From: Pseudomonas sp. ADAK13
Lineage (GTDB): Bacteria; Pseudomonadota; Gammaproteobacteria; Pseudomonadales; Pseudomonadaceae
Assembly: GCF_012935715.1 (NCBI RefSeq)
Contig: NZ_CP052860.1
Span: 4,464,001-4,528,000 of the forward strand
Direction of reading: 5' to 3'
Length of the DNA: 64,000 nucleotides
Shown here: positions 27,225 to 35,196 of the stretch, one piece after another
Layout: the number at the start of each line of letters is the position of its first letter
Position numbering within the stretch: the stretch's first letter is position 1
The notes under the pieces: model-generated
Seen by the model: the letters and a program-made list of their open reading frames with translations, nothing else
Told to the model about the DNA's origin: nothing
Database searches by the model: none
Translations under genes and position numbers: made by a program

Positions 27225-27989
27225 ATGAGTACCGAACCCAACAACAGTCTTGCTGATCAAGCCGGCAGTCCGGAAGGCGGCGTTGCTGCAGTAGACCGCG
27301 CGTTTTCCATTCTCGCGGCCTTCAATATCGATCAGGAGAGCTTGAGCCTGGCGGAGATCGCACGGCGCACCGGCTTGTATAAAAGCACCATCCTGCGCCT
27401 GATCGCCTCGCTGGAAAAAGCCGGCTTCGTGCGGCGCTTGAGTGACGGCCAATACGCGGTCGGGCCTGAACCGCTGCGCCTGTCCCAGCTGTATCAAGCG
27501 TCGTTCCGCTTGCGGGATGTGATCCTGCCGCTGCTGGAATCGATCACCGAAGAGAGCGGCGAGACGTCGTCTTTCTACGTCTATGAAAACGGCAGCCGGG
27601 TGGTGTTGTTCCGTGTCGAGCCCAAGCGCGCGGTGCGGGTTTCGGTGCTGGAAGGCGCGCGGTTCCCGCTGCATGCCGGGGCTTCCGGCAAGGTCCTGCG
27701 CGCGTTCTCGCGCCAGGGGGACGCCACACTGCCGCAGGAGCGTGAGCGGTGCTGGGCCTGCTCGTTTGGCGAGCGCGACCCGGAAACCACCGCCGTCTCC
27801 GTTCCCGTGTTTGCAATGGGTGGTGAGCTTAAAGGCGCGTTGACGCTGTCGGGGCCTTCCGACCGGTTGCTCAAAGAACACATCCCTCACGCTGCGTCGA
27901 TCCTGCTGCGCAACGCAGCAATCGCCACCAGCGCGTTGGGCGGCAACAATACCGAACTGCGAGCAGCCCTGGAAAAACTCAACCCTTGA
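27225..27989 (+). CDS. IclR family transcriptional regulator
   Basis: The 254-residue protein from the ATG at 27225 has an N-terminal winged helix (about residues 22-82; LAEIARRTGLYKSTILRLIA) and a C-terminal IclR effector domain with PLHAGASGKVLRAFS and VSVPVFAMGGELKGALTLSG. IclR proteins bind small carboxylates and control neighbouring catabolic genes. It is the last gene of the plus-strand arm, and the palindromes in 23352-23572 are its probable sites. In-frame ATGs at 27138 and 27180-27204 would add unmatched N-terminal residues. Confidence 0.9.
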   Translation: MSTEPNNSLADQAGSPEGGVAAVDRAFSILAAFNIDQESLSLAEIARRTGLYKSTILRLIASLEKAGFVRRLSDGQYAVGPEPLRLSQLYQASFRLRDVILPLLESITEESGETSSFYVYENGSRVVLFRVEPKRAVRVSVLEGARFPLHAGASGKVLRAFSRQGDATLPQERERCWACSFGERDPETTAVSVPVFAMGGELKGALTLSGPSDRLLKEHIPHAASILLRNAAIATSALGGNNTELRAALEKLNP

Positions 27990-28040
27990 GGGGGTGGCGC
28001 TTCTGTCGGGTGATCTGGAATTCAACACAGGACGATCAAG

Positions 28041-28466
28041 ATGGACGTGGCAATGGAACTGTCGTTTGAGGTCACCGAGCAAGAGCGCCAGGCCATCCTC
28101 CAGCCACTGAGGGCCTACAACATCAGCCAATGCGGCGAGAACCCGTTTGAAACCTTCGGGTTGTTGCTGCGTGATCCCGTCAGCCAGGACGTGGTGGGCG
28201 GTCTCTACGGGAAAATCTCTTATGGCTGGATGTTCGTTGAGCTGTTGAGCGTGCCTGAATCGATGCGCACTCAAGGCACCGGTTCAAAGCTGATGCAGGC
28301 GGCCGAGGACCTGGCGCGGGAGAAAAAGTGCACCGGGATCTGGCTGGATACCTTCAGCTTCCAGGCTCCCGGGTTCTATCGAAAACTGGGCTTCAGCGAG
28401 TTCGGGCATATCGCCGACTACCCGTCTGGGCACACGCGTCACTTTTTCCAGAAGCACCTGGCCTGA
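28041..28466 (+). CDS. GNAT family N-acetyltransferase
   Basis: The 141-residue protein has the acetyl-CoA loop in LSVPESMRTQGTGSKLMQAAEDL (Q/R-x-x-G-x-G pattern) and the C-terminal DTFSFQAPGFYRKLGFSEFG typical of GNAT enzymes. The start ATG at 28041 follows AGGAC at 28031-28035. The family resembles single-domain acetyltransferases of unknown acceptor; no toxin or antitoxin partner adjoins it. It is in line with the IclR gene but separated by 51 bases. Confidence 0.85.
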   Translation: MDVAMELSFEVTEQERQAILQPLRAYNISQCGENPFETFGLLLRDPVSQDVVGGLYGKISYGWMFVELLSVPESMRTQGTGSKLMQAAEDLAREKKCTGIWLDTFSFQAPGFYRKLGFSEFGHIADYPSGHTRHFFQKHLA

Positions 28467-28469
28467 GGG

Positions 28470-28973
28470 CTAGCGGGTCACCGACCGCCAGGTCACCAGG
28501 CCGTCCAAACCCTGATCGGACTTCAAGTACCTGAGCACATTCTGCGCCTGGGCCTTTTCTTCAAACGGGCCGACAAAGGCGTGAGGCAGTTCATCGCGAA
28601 CCCTGGGCACATCGAGCTCTTTCAATTGCGCCACCAGCAGGCCAAACCCTTCATCGGTATCGGCGGTGATACGCACGACCCAGCCGCTGCGGTCTTTCAG
28701 GGCGATGGGTTGCACATCGGCGCCACAGTGTTTGCATTGGGCTGCGGCGGCGTTGATGGGGGTTGTGCAGGCAGGGCAGGGCCGCAGGTCTTCGTGCACC
28801 AAAGCGTCAACACCGGTCTTGGGAATGCGTGGCAGCAGCAGGAGGACAATCAGCGGGACTACGGGCACGAATACGGCTATCGCAAACCATCTTGGGCCTG
28901 ATCGGCCGCGCTGACTGGCCACGTAGGCGGTCACAATAGCGAGTGCCAGCAAAAGGGCAGGGTAGATGCTCAT
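28470..28973 (-). CDS. Membrane protein with zinc ribbon and SPOR-like C-terminal domain
   Basis: The 167-residue protein has two hydrophobic helices (about residues 3-19 and 29-48), a zinc ribbon CPACTTPINAAAAQCKHCG (about 66-84) and then about 75 residues resembling a SPOR-type fold (WVVRITADTDEGFGLLVAQL, HAFVGPFEEKAQAQNVLRYL). I do not know a named family with this exact order. SPOR domains usually work in the periplasm, whereas zinc ribbons are usually cytoplasmic, so topology is unclear. It stands apart from neighbours and ends three bases from the convergent acetyltransferase gene. Confidence 0.75.
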   Translation of the reverse strand: MSIYPALLLALAIVTAYVASQRGRSGPRWFAIAVFVPVVPLIVLLLLPRIPKTGVDALVHEDLRPCPACTTPINAAAAQCKHCGADVQPIALKDRSGWVVRITADTDEGFGLLVAQLKELDVPRVRDELPHAFVGPFEEKAQAQNVLRYLKSDQGLDGLVTWRSVTR

Positions 28974-29006
28974 TCATTCGTCCTTGTATTTATTTTGCGA
29001 GCGCAA

Positions 29007-29041
29007 TGCCGACGCTGGGCCGGTATGGCCCCGCGTCGGCA
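29007..29041 (-). terminator. Hairpin after the DUF4410-like lipoprotein gene
   Basis: TGCCGACGC (29007-29015) pairs with GCGTCGGCA (29033-29041), enclosing a smaller GGGCC/GGCCC stem. There is no T run on either strand, so termination is uncertain. Confidence 0.4.
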
Positions 29042-29077
29042 CCCGCAGCGCTGACTACAGGGATACCCGCCAGGGGG

Positions 29078-29623
29078 TTACTGCGCCTTGGCGTTCTTGA
29101 TGTCCGCGATTACTTGTTTGGCAATCGCCTGGACTTGCTTCTGGGTCATGGCCGACGCCACGCCTTCCCAGGCCGACGACTCGGTTTCATAGGTGCGCGC
29201 GCCCAACGGTGCGCCGGATTTCAAGTCGGAAAAATCGGCTTTCGAGAAGACCCAGGCGTTGCCCACCAGCGCACCGGCGGCGTAGCGGGTGCCCGCGGTC
29301 AGGTAGCGGAACTTGCTGACGTTGATGGTAATGCCCACGCCGTCGGCACTGCCGGTGTTGAGGGTTGGCGTTTCCTTGAGGCTATAACCGGCCTGCTGCG
29401 CTTCGGTTTGCAGGGCCGCGCCCCATTGTTGCTTGAGCAGTGGCCAGTCCTGGTTTTGCTCGACCGTGGTGTTGCCTTTAAAGCTCACCACCAGGTTTTG
29501 TTTGGCCGATTCCGGAATGGCCAGCGCGTCTGTACCGCCGCTCTTTACCTTGGCTGCGCAACCACCCAGCATCGAAAGGGCGACAGCGAAAGACAGGGCG
29601 TACAACGCCTTGGAGGTTTTCAT
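29078..29623 (-). CDS. DUF4410-like lipoprotein
   Basis: The 181-residue protein from the ATG at 29623 begins with a lipoprotein signal (MKTSKALYALSFAVALSMLG, then GC), so Cys22 should be lipidated. The mature part, with LVVSFKGNTTVEQNQDWPLL, a VGITINVSKFRYLTAGTRYAAG core and a C-terminal alanine/lysine-rich helix, resembles the DUF4410 envelope lipoproteins. Function unknown. It lies just downstream of the histidine kinase gene on the same strand, 95 bases after its stop; a shared transcript is possible. Confidence 0.7.
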   Translation of the reverse strand: MKTSKALYALSFAVALSMLGGCAAKVKSGGTDALAIPESAKQNLVVSFKGNTTVEQNQDWPLLKQQWGAALQTEAQQAGYSLKETPTLNTGSADGVGITINVSKFRYLTAGTRYAAGALVGNAWVFSKADFSDLKSGAPLGARTYETESSAWEGVASAMTQKQVQAIAKQVIADIKNAKAQ

Positions 29624-29717
29624 TGAATTTCCGTATCCACAGATTAAGAGAGAGGGGGAGCCACCGCATCGGATGGGGGCGCTACGATGCTTGAACACCC
29701 CGCTCCCTAGCAAGCGG

Positions 29718-31118
29718 CTATGCCTCCCGCCCCGGAAAAAAAAGCTCAAAGCACGTTATGCCGTCTTCACTGCTCACGCTGTATCGGCCGTTATGCAACT
29801 GCATGATGGTCGCGACAATCGACAACCCCAATCCATTGGAATGGGCCGAGCGCTCCCGGGACTCATCCACGCGATAAAACCGCTCGAACAATCGGGGCAA
29901 GTGCTCGGCCGGGATGGTCGTACCGTGATTGGTCACGGTCAGGCTGATGCCTTCGGCGCTGGGCGTAGCCTGGATCAACAGTTCAGAGCCTGGCGCGCCG
30001 TATTTGATGGCGTTGGCACACAGGTTGGCCAGGGCGCGGCGCAGCAGCATCGGCTCGGCCCAGATCACACCGGCACCTTGGGGGAGTATGTTGATGTCGA
30101 CATCGCCCGCCAGCCCTTCGAAGTAGTCGGCCATGCGTTCCACCTCGTCGGCCGCGTCCAGTTCCTGGCGTTGGCGCAGGGCGCTGGCAGGGTCGGTGCG
30201 GGCCAGGAACAGCATGTTGTCGAGCATGCGCGCCAGGCGTTCGAGTTCTTCGACGTTGGAGGCCAGCAGTTGCTGGTAGGCCTCGACGCTGCGGTGTTGC
30301 TGCAACGCCACCTGGGTTTCCCCGAGCAAATTGTTGATCGGCGTACGCAGTTCGTGGGCCATGTCGGTGGAGACCTGGCCCAATTGCACAAAGCCCTTCG
30401 CCAGGCGTTCGAGCATGGTGTTGAACGAATCAATCATCGGCAGCAGCTCTTTCGGCGCACCGTGGCTGTCGAGGCGTGCGGCGAGGTTGCCGACGCCAAT
30501 GCCCTGGGCATGCACCGCCAGGCGCCGCAATGGCAGCAAGCCGCGATGCACCATCAGGTAGCCGACCACCGCCAGTACCAACGCCGCGATGCTGGCGAGG
30601 ATATACACACTCAGCCGATAGCTGGCGAGCACGGCGGTGCGCTCGGTCATCAGCCGCCCGGTGGTGACTTGCAGGCTGCCCAGGTCGCCCGAGTCGATGG
30701 TGGCGGCCAGGGTGGAGAAGGGCACGCCATTCACGCCCGGCAAGTGCTGCACGTCGGCGAATTCCAGGGTGTGGTCCCTGGGCACCGGTGCAACGTCGGG
30801 CATATCGATGTTGCCGGGGTTCACTTCCAGCAACGGCTTCTGCCCGGGCGCGGCGATGCTCAGCACCGACTCGCGGTTGCCCAGCATGTTCTGGAACAGC
30901 TCCGGCTTGGTCTTGATCAGGTCCAGGGTGTTGCTGTCGTTCAGCAGGTTGCGCAGTTGGTCGACGCGGTAGATCAGCGCGGCGTCGTCCCGGTGGATCA
31001 GTTCGCGCTCAAGCTCGCGGTACAGCGCCACGCCGAGGGTGGCGAGCAGGGCAAACGCCAGCAAGGCGAAGATCAGCGCCAGGCGCAGGGTCAGGGAGTA
31101 ATGCCGGGGCTTGCTCAT
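29718..31118 (-). CDS. Heavy-metal-type sensor histidine kinase
   Basis: The 466-residue kinase has two transmembrane helices (about residues 10-32 and 165-187) flanking a periplasmic sensor of about 130 residues, a HAMP linker, the phospho-acceptor His255 in [18 protein letters not shown], and an ATPase domain with [17 protein letters not shown] and GLGLSIV. The ETQVAL context after the H-box is that of the IrlS/CusS/CopS class that senses copper or other metals. It overlaps the response regulator gene by four bases. The metal cannot be told from the sequence. Confidence 0.92.
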   Translation of the reverse strand: MSKPRHYSLTLRLALIFALLAFALLATLGVALYRELERELIHRDDAALIYRVDQLRNLLNDSNTLDLIKTKPELFQNMLGNRESVLSIAAPGQKPLLEVNPGNIDMPDVAPVPRDHTLEFADVQHLPGVNGVPFSTLAATIDSGDLGSLQVTTGRLMTERTAVLASYRLSVYILASIAALVLAVVGYLMVHRGLLPLRRLAVHAQGIGVGNLAARLDSHGAPKELLPMIDSFNTMLERLAKGFVQLGQVSTDMAHELRTPINNLLGETQVALQQHRSVEAYQQLLASNVEELERLARMLDNMLFLARTDPASALRQRQELDAADEVERMADYFEGLAGDVDINILPQGAGVIWAEPMLLRRALANLCANAIKYGAPGSELLIQATPSAEGISLTVTNHGTTIPAEHLPRLFERFYRVDESRERSAHSNGLGLSIVATIMQLHNGRYSVSSEDGITCFELFFPGREA

Positions 31119-31786
31119 GGTTGGGTATCGAAGCGGTAGCCGATGCCGCGCACGCTGTGGATCAGCTTGAGCTGGAACGGGTCGTCGATTTTCAGGCGCA
31201 GGCGGCGCACGGCCACGTCGACCACGTTGGTGTCGCTGTCAAAGTTCATGTCCCACACCCGCGAGGCGATCAGCGAGCGCGACAGCACCTGGTCCTGGTG
31301 GGTGGCAAACAGGTGCAACAGGGCGAACTCCTTGTTGGTCAGGGTGATGCGCACGCCGCCGCGGGTGACGCGGCGTTTGAGCACGTCGATCTGCAGGTCG
31401 GCGATCTGCAGTTGTTCTTCTTCACGGCTTGGCCCGCGCCGGGTCAGGGTGCGCAGGCGCGCCACCAGTTCGGCGAAGGAAAACGGCTTGATCAGGTAAT
31501 CATCGGCGCCCAGCTCCAGGCCCTTGATGCGGTCGGCAATGTCGTCCCGGGCGGTGAGGAACAGCACCGGGGTGTCAGCTTCCTTGCGCAGGCGACGCAG
31601 CACTTCCCAGCCGTCCATCTTCGGCATCATCACGTCCAGCACGATCACGTCGAACGGGGTTTCGAGGGCCAGGTGCAAACCGTCCACGCCGTCGCGGGCG
31701 AGGCTCACGGAGTAGCCCAGCTCCTGCAGGCCGTTAAGCAGGTAGTTGCCCGCCTTGGGCTCGTCTTCGACTACGAGGATATTCAT
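31115..31786 (-). CDS. OmpR-family response regulator, heavy-metal type
   Basis: The 223-residue regulator has a receiver domain with the acidic pair Glu7/Asp8, phospho-acceptor Asp51 ([18 protein letters not shown]) and Lys in [10 protein letters not shown], then a winged-helix DNA-binding domain ending in [13 protein letters not shown]. It belongs to the CopR/CusR/IrlR branch. It is translationally coupled to the kinase (ATG overlaps by four bases) and lies 51 bases behind a DUF2790 gene. Two boxes of the CusR/CopR type lie close by (32184-32200 and 33081-33097). Confidence 0.93.
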   Translation of the reverse strand: MNILVVEDEPKAGNYLLNGLQELGYSVSLARDGVDGLHLALETPFDVIVLDVMMPKMDGWEVLRRLRKEADTPVLFLTARDDIADRIKGLELGADDYLIKPFSFAELVARLRTLTRRGPSREEEQLQIADLQIDVLKRRVTRGGVRITLTNKEFALLHLFATHQDQVLSRSLIASRVWDMNFDSDTNVVDVAVRRLRLKIDDPFQLKLIHSVRGIGYRFDTQP

Positions 31787-31837
31787 GGGGTTTGCCCTGG
31801 TGATGTGCAGGTCTTTGGTGGCGCAAGTGTAGCCCGA

Positions 31838-32095
31838 TCAATTGTCATTGGGGCAGCCGATGCCTTGTACCTGGTAGTCCAGCACGTGTTCGCGGCCCTG
31901 GCTGTCCAGGTAGTCGAGGCGGGCCGGGACGATGCCGCACTGGCCGTAGGTGTCAGTGCTGGACAGCACCTTGGCCACGTCCATGTGCATGAAGAAGCCG
32001 GGGGTGTCGTGGATCACCGAGGTAGCTGCGGTGGTGCCGGCAAAGGCCGAACCGGTGGCGAGGAGGGCGGCAAAGCCGAGGATAAACAGTTTCAT
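31838..32095 (-). CDS. DUF2790 family small exported protein (PtrA-like)
   Basis: The 85-residue protein from the ATG at 32095 has a signal peptide (MKLFILGFAALLATGSAFAG) and the DUF2790 core: HMDVAKVLSSTD, then CGIVPARLDYLDSQGREHVL and a second Cys in GIGCPNDN. Members are small periplasmic proteins restricted to Pseudomonas; P. aeruginosa PtrA, a copper-induced member, also sits beside copRS. The order DUF2790-regulator-kinase on one strand is the same here, and a CopR-like box lies 89 bases upstream. This supports copper or another metal as the signal. Confidence 0.85.
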   Translation of the reverse strand: MKLFILGFAALLATGSAFAGTTAATSVIHDTPGFFMHMDVAKVLSSTDTYGQCGIVPARLDYLDSQGREHVLDYQVQGIGCPNDN

Positions 32096-32183
32096 GGCGG
32101 TATCTCTCTTTAAGGGTTGGCTGCCGGTCTTCGGCAGTGAGTTCACAGTAACCAGGCGACACAAACAGCCAACCAACAGGATG

Positions 32184-32200
32184 ATGACAAGGTTGTAATG
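32184..32200 (-). promoter_or_regulatory. CusR/CopR-like box before the DUF2790 gene
   Basis: The plus strand reads ATGACAAGGTTGTAATG. It fits the TGACAA-NN-TTGT(C/A)AT form bound by CusR/CopR-type regulators, and it differs at one base from the site at 33081-33097. Confidence 0.75.
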
Positions 32201-32206
32201 AAGGGC

Positions 32207-32995
32207 TTAAGGCTGGCGGCCGGATGCTTCGAGGATCAGGTCGGTGATTTCCTTGGCGTGGGAAACCAGCGACAAGTGGCTCGACGGCACCTCGATGGTG
32301 GTGGCGTTCATGCGCTTGGCCAGGAAGCGCTCCAGGTCCGGGTTGATGGTCTGGTCGTTGCTGGACACCGCATACCAGGACGGCTTGGTGTGCCACGCGG
32401 CGTTGACGGTGCGGCCGCTGAACAGGGTCTTGGCGATCGGTTGTTGTACGGCGTACAGCTCCATGGCCTTGGCGCGGGGCACGTCGGCGGCGAAGTACTT
32501 GAGGAAGGCATCCTGGTTCAGGGTCAGGTAACCGTCATGCTCCACCACACCGGCGCGTACGGGTGTGGTCGGATACTTGGCAGACAGCGCGACGAAGTCT
32601 TCGTTGGTGTCCGGGGCGCGAGCGGCGACGTACACCAGGGAGCTGACCTTCGGATTGACCCCGGCGTCGCTGACCACGGTACCGGCGTAGGAATGACCCA
32701 CCAGAACGGTAGGGCCGTCCTGTTGATCGAGTACGCGGTTGGTGGCGGCGACGTCATCTGCCACCGAGGTCAGCGGGTTTTGCACGGCGGTGACATGCAA
32801 ACCGGCGGCCTGCAGGCGGGTGATCACTTCGGACCAGCTGGAACCGTCAGCCCAGGAACCGTGTACCAGGACCACGTTATTGGCTTTCACCGGTGCAATC
32901 GGGCCGGCCACGGCGGCGCCGGTGCCCAGCATCAACAGGCTGGCGGCGATCAGGCAGAGTTTGCTTGCAGGTTTCATGGGGCGGGCTCGCTTCAT
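32207..32995 (-). CDS. Exported alpha/beta hydrolase
   Basis: The 262-residue protein has a signal peptide (hydrophobic core LCLIAASLLMLGTGAAV) and a compact alpha/beta hydrolase with the oxyanion motif LVHGSWADGSSWSEVI, nucleophile Ser in VLVGHSYAGTVV, and the late catalytic His in VPSSHLSLVSHAKEI. It resembles the salicylate-esterase/hydroxynitrile-lyase-like branch common in soil bacteria. The start may be ATG 32995 or ATG 32977; neither has a clear ribosome site. A CusR/CopR-like box lies about 86 bases upstream, suggesting joint control with the neighbouring two-component genes. Confidence 0.85.
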   Translation of the reverse strand: MKRARPMKPASKLCLIAASLLMLGTGAAVAGPIAPVKANNVVLVHGSWADGSSWSEVITRLQAAGLHVTAVQNPLTSVADDVAATNRVLDQQDGPTVLVGHSYAGTVVSDAGVNPKVSSLVYVAARAPDTNEDFVALSAKYPTTPVRAGVVEHDGYLTLNQDAFLKYFAADVPRAKAMELYAVQQPIAKTLFSGRTVNAAWHTKPSWYAVSSNDQTINPDLERFLAKRMNATTIEVPSSHLSLVSHAKEITDLILEASGRQP

Positions 32996-33080
32996 TGTCA
33001 GTGGGAAGTTGAGTCACCCGCTGTGGGTGACTGACGACTTCACTGTATGAAGTGAGGGTGCTGGCAACACTGACAGCTTA

Positions 33081-33097
33081 ATGACAAGTTTGTAATG
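33081..33097 (-). promoter_or_regulatory. CusR/CopR-like box before the exported hydrolase gene
   Basis: The plus strand reads ATGACAAGTTTGTAATG, identical to 32184-32200 except for one base in the spacer region. Its distance to the downstream start (86 bases) matches that of the first site (89 bases). Confidence 0.75.
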
Positions 33098-33146
33098 CAA
33101 TGGGCAGCCTGGAGGCTGCCCGAATTCAATGTGGGGCAGTGATGCA

Positions 33147-33398
33147 TTACACCGTGCGGGCTTCTCGTACGCGTTCGGCGCCACCTTCCGCCAGGCCGAG
33201 TTCATGCAGGCGATCAGCACCGCCTTCAGCGACCCGGTTTTGTTGCAGGCGATCTGCGCCGCCCTCGACGAGCAGGTGTGACGGTTGGCTCTTGACCACG
33301 GCGGCATGAGGGTTGGCTGACGCCACGGATGCCAGCCCGAGCCCTGCGACTACAGCCAGGCCGAATACCAGAGACGACGCTTTCGAGAAATTGAACAT
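33147..33398 (-). CDS. Small exported protein with three EGGADRL repeats
   Basis: The 83-residue protein has a signal peptide (FGLAVVAGLGLASVASA) and a short mature part made largely of three repeats of about 13 residues: VEGGADRLQQNR, AEGGADRLHELG, AEGGAERVREA. The ATG at 33398 has AGGAG at 33407-33411 on the opposite-strand reading. Similar Pseudomonas proteins are labelled 'phage infection protein', but that name rests on weak evidence and no function is known to me. It stands between the metal-type hydrolase gene and a HAD phosphatase gene. Confidence 0.75.
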   Translation of the reverse strand: MFNFSKASSLVFGLAVVAGLGLASVASANPHAAVVKSQPSHLLVEGGADRLQQNRVAEGGADRLHELGLAEGGAERVREARTV

Positions 33399-33642
33399 GG
33401 TGGTGCTCCTGCGAGTGAGTCAGCCGGATTGGCTGGTGGCTGTAGTTAATCGCCGGGGTGTATCCGCCATGTGTGCCCGTGCGTAGTGAAATGCCGGTTC
33501 GCGTATCCGGGGAGGGTTTCCATACAGTCCGATACAAAACCACGGGAAGGTTTACAGCGTTTGGGCTGATCCGTAGATTGCACCAGGCACGTGATTCGTC
33601 AGCACCCAAGACCGGGTGACGAAAGCAAGAGGAAGCCGAGCA

Positions 33643-34317
33643 GTGTCCACCCGCGATTCAGCTGTATTCGCCAACCGTTACCGCGCCTTCCTGTTCGACA
33701 TGGACGGCACACTCCTGAACTCCATTGCCGCTGCCGAGCGCGTCTGGGCCACCTGGGCTGAACGCCATGGGCTGGATGTCGCGGCGTTCCTGAAGACCAT
33801 CCATGGCGCCCGGGCCATCGATACCATCACCCGCCAGGCGTTGCCCGGTGTGGATGCAGAGGCTGAGGCGCAGTGGATTACCGAGGCTGAACTCGACGAT
33901 GTGGAAGGGGTGGTGGCCATTGCCGGCGCGGTGGAGTTTCTCAACGCGCTGCCCGGCGACCAGTGGGCACTGGTCACCTCTGCGCCCAAGGCGCTGGCCT
34001 TGCGCCGTATGCAGGCCGCCGGCATCAACCCGCCGGCGGTGTTGGTAACGGCGGAGGATGTCGCCAGCGGCAAGCCGGATCCGGCGTGTTATGTGCTCGG
34101 TGCGCAACGGCTGGGCGTGCCGGTACAGGACTGCCTGGTGTTTGAAGATGCCAGCGTCGGGATTCGCGCCGGTGAGGCGGCGGGTGCCGATGTGATGGTG
34201 GTGACGTCGACGCACCTGACGCCCATGGTCACAGAGCACCCGTCGATTGCCGGGTACGAGCATCTGCAGGTTCGGCGGGATGAAGCCGGGCTGTTGCACC
34301 TGCAGCGCCTGCCGTGA
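33643..34317 (+). CDS. HAD-IA family hydrolase (small phosphatase)
   Basis: The 224-residue protein starts at GTG 33643, which follows AGAGGAAG by seven bases; GTG 33616 is an alternative. It has HAD motif I FDMDGTLLNS (nucleophile Asp19, acid Asp21), motif II in LVTSAPKAL, the lysine in SGKPDPACYVLGAQRLG and motif IV in LVFEDASVGIRAGEAAG. The helical cap between I and II places it with sugar-phosphate or glycerol-phosphate phosphatases such as YfbT/Gpp. The substrate is not defined. Confidence 0.9.
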   Translation: MSTRDSAVFANRYRAFLFDMDGTLLNSIAAAERVWATWAERHGLDVAAFLKTIHGARAIDTITRQALPGVDAEAEAQWITEAELDDVEGVVAIAGAVEFLNALPGDQWALVTSAPKALALRRMQAAGINPPAVLVTAEDVASGKPDPACYVLGAQRLGVPVQDCLVFEDASVGIRAGEAAGADVMVVTSTHLTPMVTEHPSIAGYEHLQVRRDEAGLLHLQRLP

Positions 34318-34321
34318 AAAA

Positions 34322-34356
34322 AAGGCCGATCCGGTTAAGCGGATCGGCCTTCTTCG
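34322..34356. terminator. Bidirectional terminator between the HAD gene and a hypothetical gene
   Basis: A perfect 12-bp stem (AAGGCCGATCCG with CGGATCGGCCTT) and a 6-base loop lie between A and T runs. It overlaps the stop codon of the convergent gene at 34335. Confidence 0.88.
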
Positions 34357-34649
34357 TAAACGGAGGGTTCAGCAGGGGGATTGTCATCAGCCAGCGCCTG
34401 GAGGCGGGTGCCCTTGATCCCCTGGCGAGACAACACCATTTCCTTGAGAATTTCGCTGGCGAGCCTGGCGATCGCTTCCGGCCCTCGATGGTGCGCCCGG
34501 ACGATACCGGTTATCGCAAAGTGATCAGCTTCAGGGCCGCTGAGGATCGCGGAAAGCGTGCCGTCGGCATGCAGGGTGCAGACGATTTTGTAGCTCGGCA
34601 GGCGCGCTGCCAGTGCCGCTTCGATTTCGGTTTTACTCAGAGTGTCCAT
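34335..34649 (-). CDS. Hypothetical cytoplasmic protein
   Basis: The 104-residue protein has no signal or membrane segment. It starts MDTLSKTEIEAALAARLPSY and contains VCTLHADGTLSAILSGPEADHFAITG, a possible small alpha-beta domain. I do not recognise the family. The codon use is like the neighbours, which supports a real gene, and its end shares the bidirectional terminator with the HAD gene. A start codon near the end of the intergenic AT-richer stretch fits. Confidence 0.65.
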   Translation of the reverse strand: MDTLSKTEIEAALAARLPSYKIVCTLHADGTLSAILSGPEADHFAITGIVRAHHRGPEAIARLASEILKEMVLSRQGIKGTRLQALADDNPPAEPSVYEEGRSA

Positions 34650-34765
34650 CCGCGCTACAACCTTTCACTGACCGTGCATGCCCTAGCATAGGTTGTGGTG
34701 CGCGGCTGTAAATACCGGCGATCTGATAGCGATTAAGCGGGGGGTCACGGGTGCCCTGCCTGGGA

Positions 34766-35026
34766 TCAGGAGGACGCTTTCCGGCGCTCGCCGCGAGGAG
34801 CACGCCGGCACAGTTTTCGATGAATGGCGGCCTGGATCGGCTTGAGACAGAAGAAAAACAAATAGGCGCTCAGGAACAGCGTCAGATCCAGCCAGGAGTA
34901 GGCCGTGTCGGAGATGCCCTCCATTTTGTACCGCAGACCATATTCCAGCCCAAAAAAGACCACGGCTATCAGCACGGCGATCATCCAGGACTTGGATAAG
35001 TGGGGTTGTTTACCAGGTCGCCTCAT
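34766..35026 (-). CDS. Small membrane protein of unknown function
   Basis: The 86-residue protein starts at the ATG at 35026, set by AAGGAG at 35034-35039 (minus-strand reading). It has two helices (SWMIAVLIAVVFFGLEYGL and LTLFLSAYLFFFCLKPI) and a very basic C-terminus (HRKLCRRAPRGERRKASS). An upstream in-frame extension to 35170 has no ribosome site. I do not recognise the family. Confidence 0.7.
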   Translation of the reverse strand: MRRPGKQPHLSKSWMIAVLIAVVFFGLEYGLRYKMEGISDTAYSWLDLTLFLSAYLFFFCLKPIQAAIHRKLCRRAPRGERRKASS

Positions 35027-35196
35027 CAACGTGCTCCTTGGCGCGCTGCAGACTGTGAAAGGTTTGTCACGAGATTCGGCTCTGTAACATTCAACAAGTT
35101 CCCTTTGTTTGCAGGTTGTTTCATGCGTGTAACGCAGCCAGCGGCTATTACTGAACAGGGTTCCTGCCATGTGTCAGACAGAAGGGAGTACGCCTT

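Noticed and set aside
28041..28973. GNAT acetyltransferase with adjoining small gene as a toxin-antitoxin pair
   Set aside because: The neighbour is convergent, membrane-bound and not an antitoxin type, and the GNAT is not preceded by a small DNA-binding gene.
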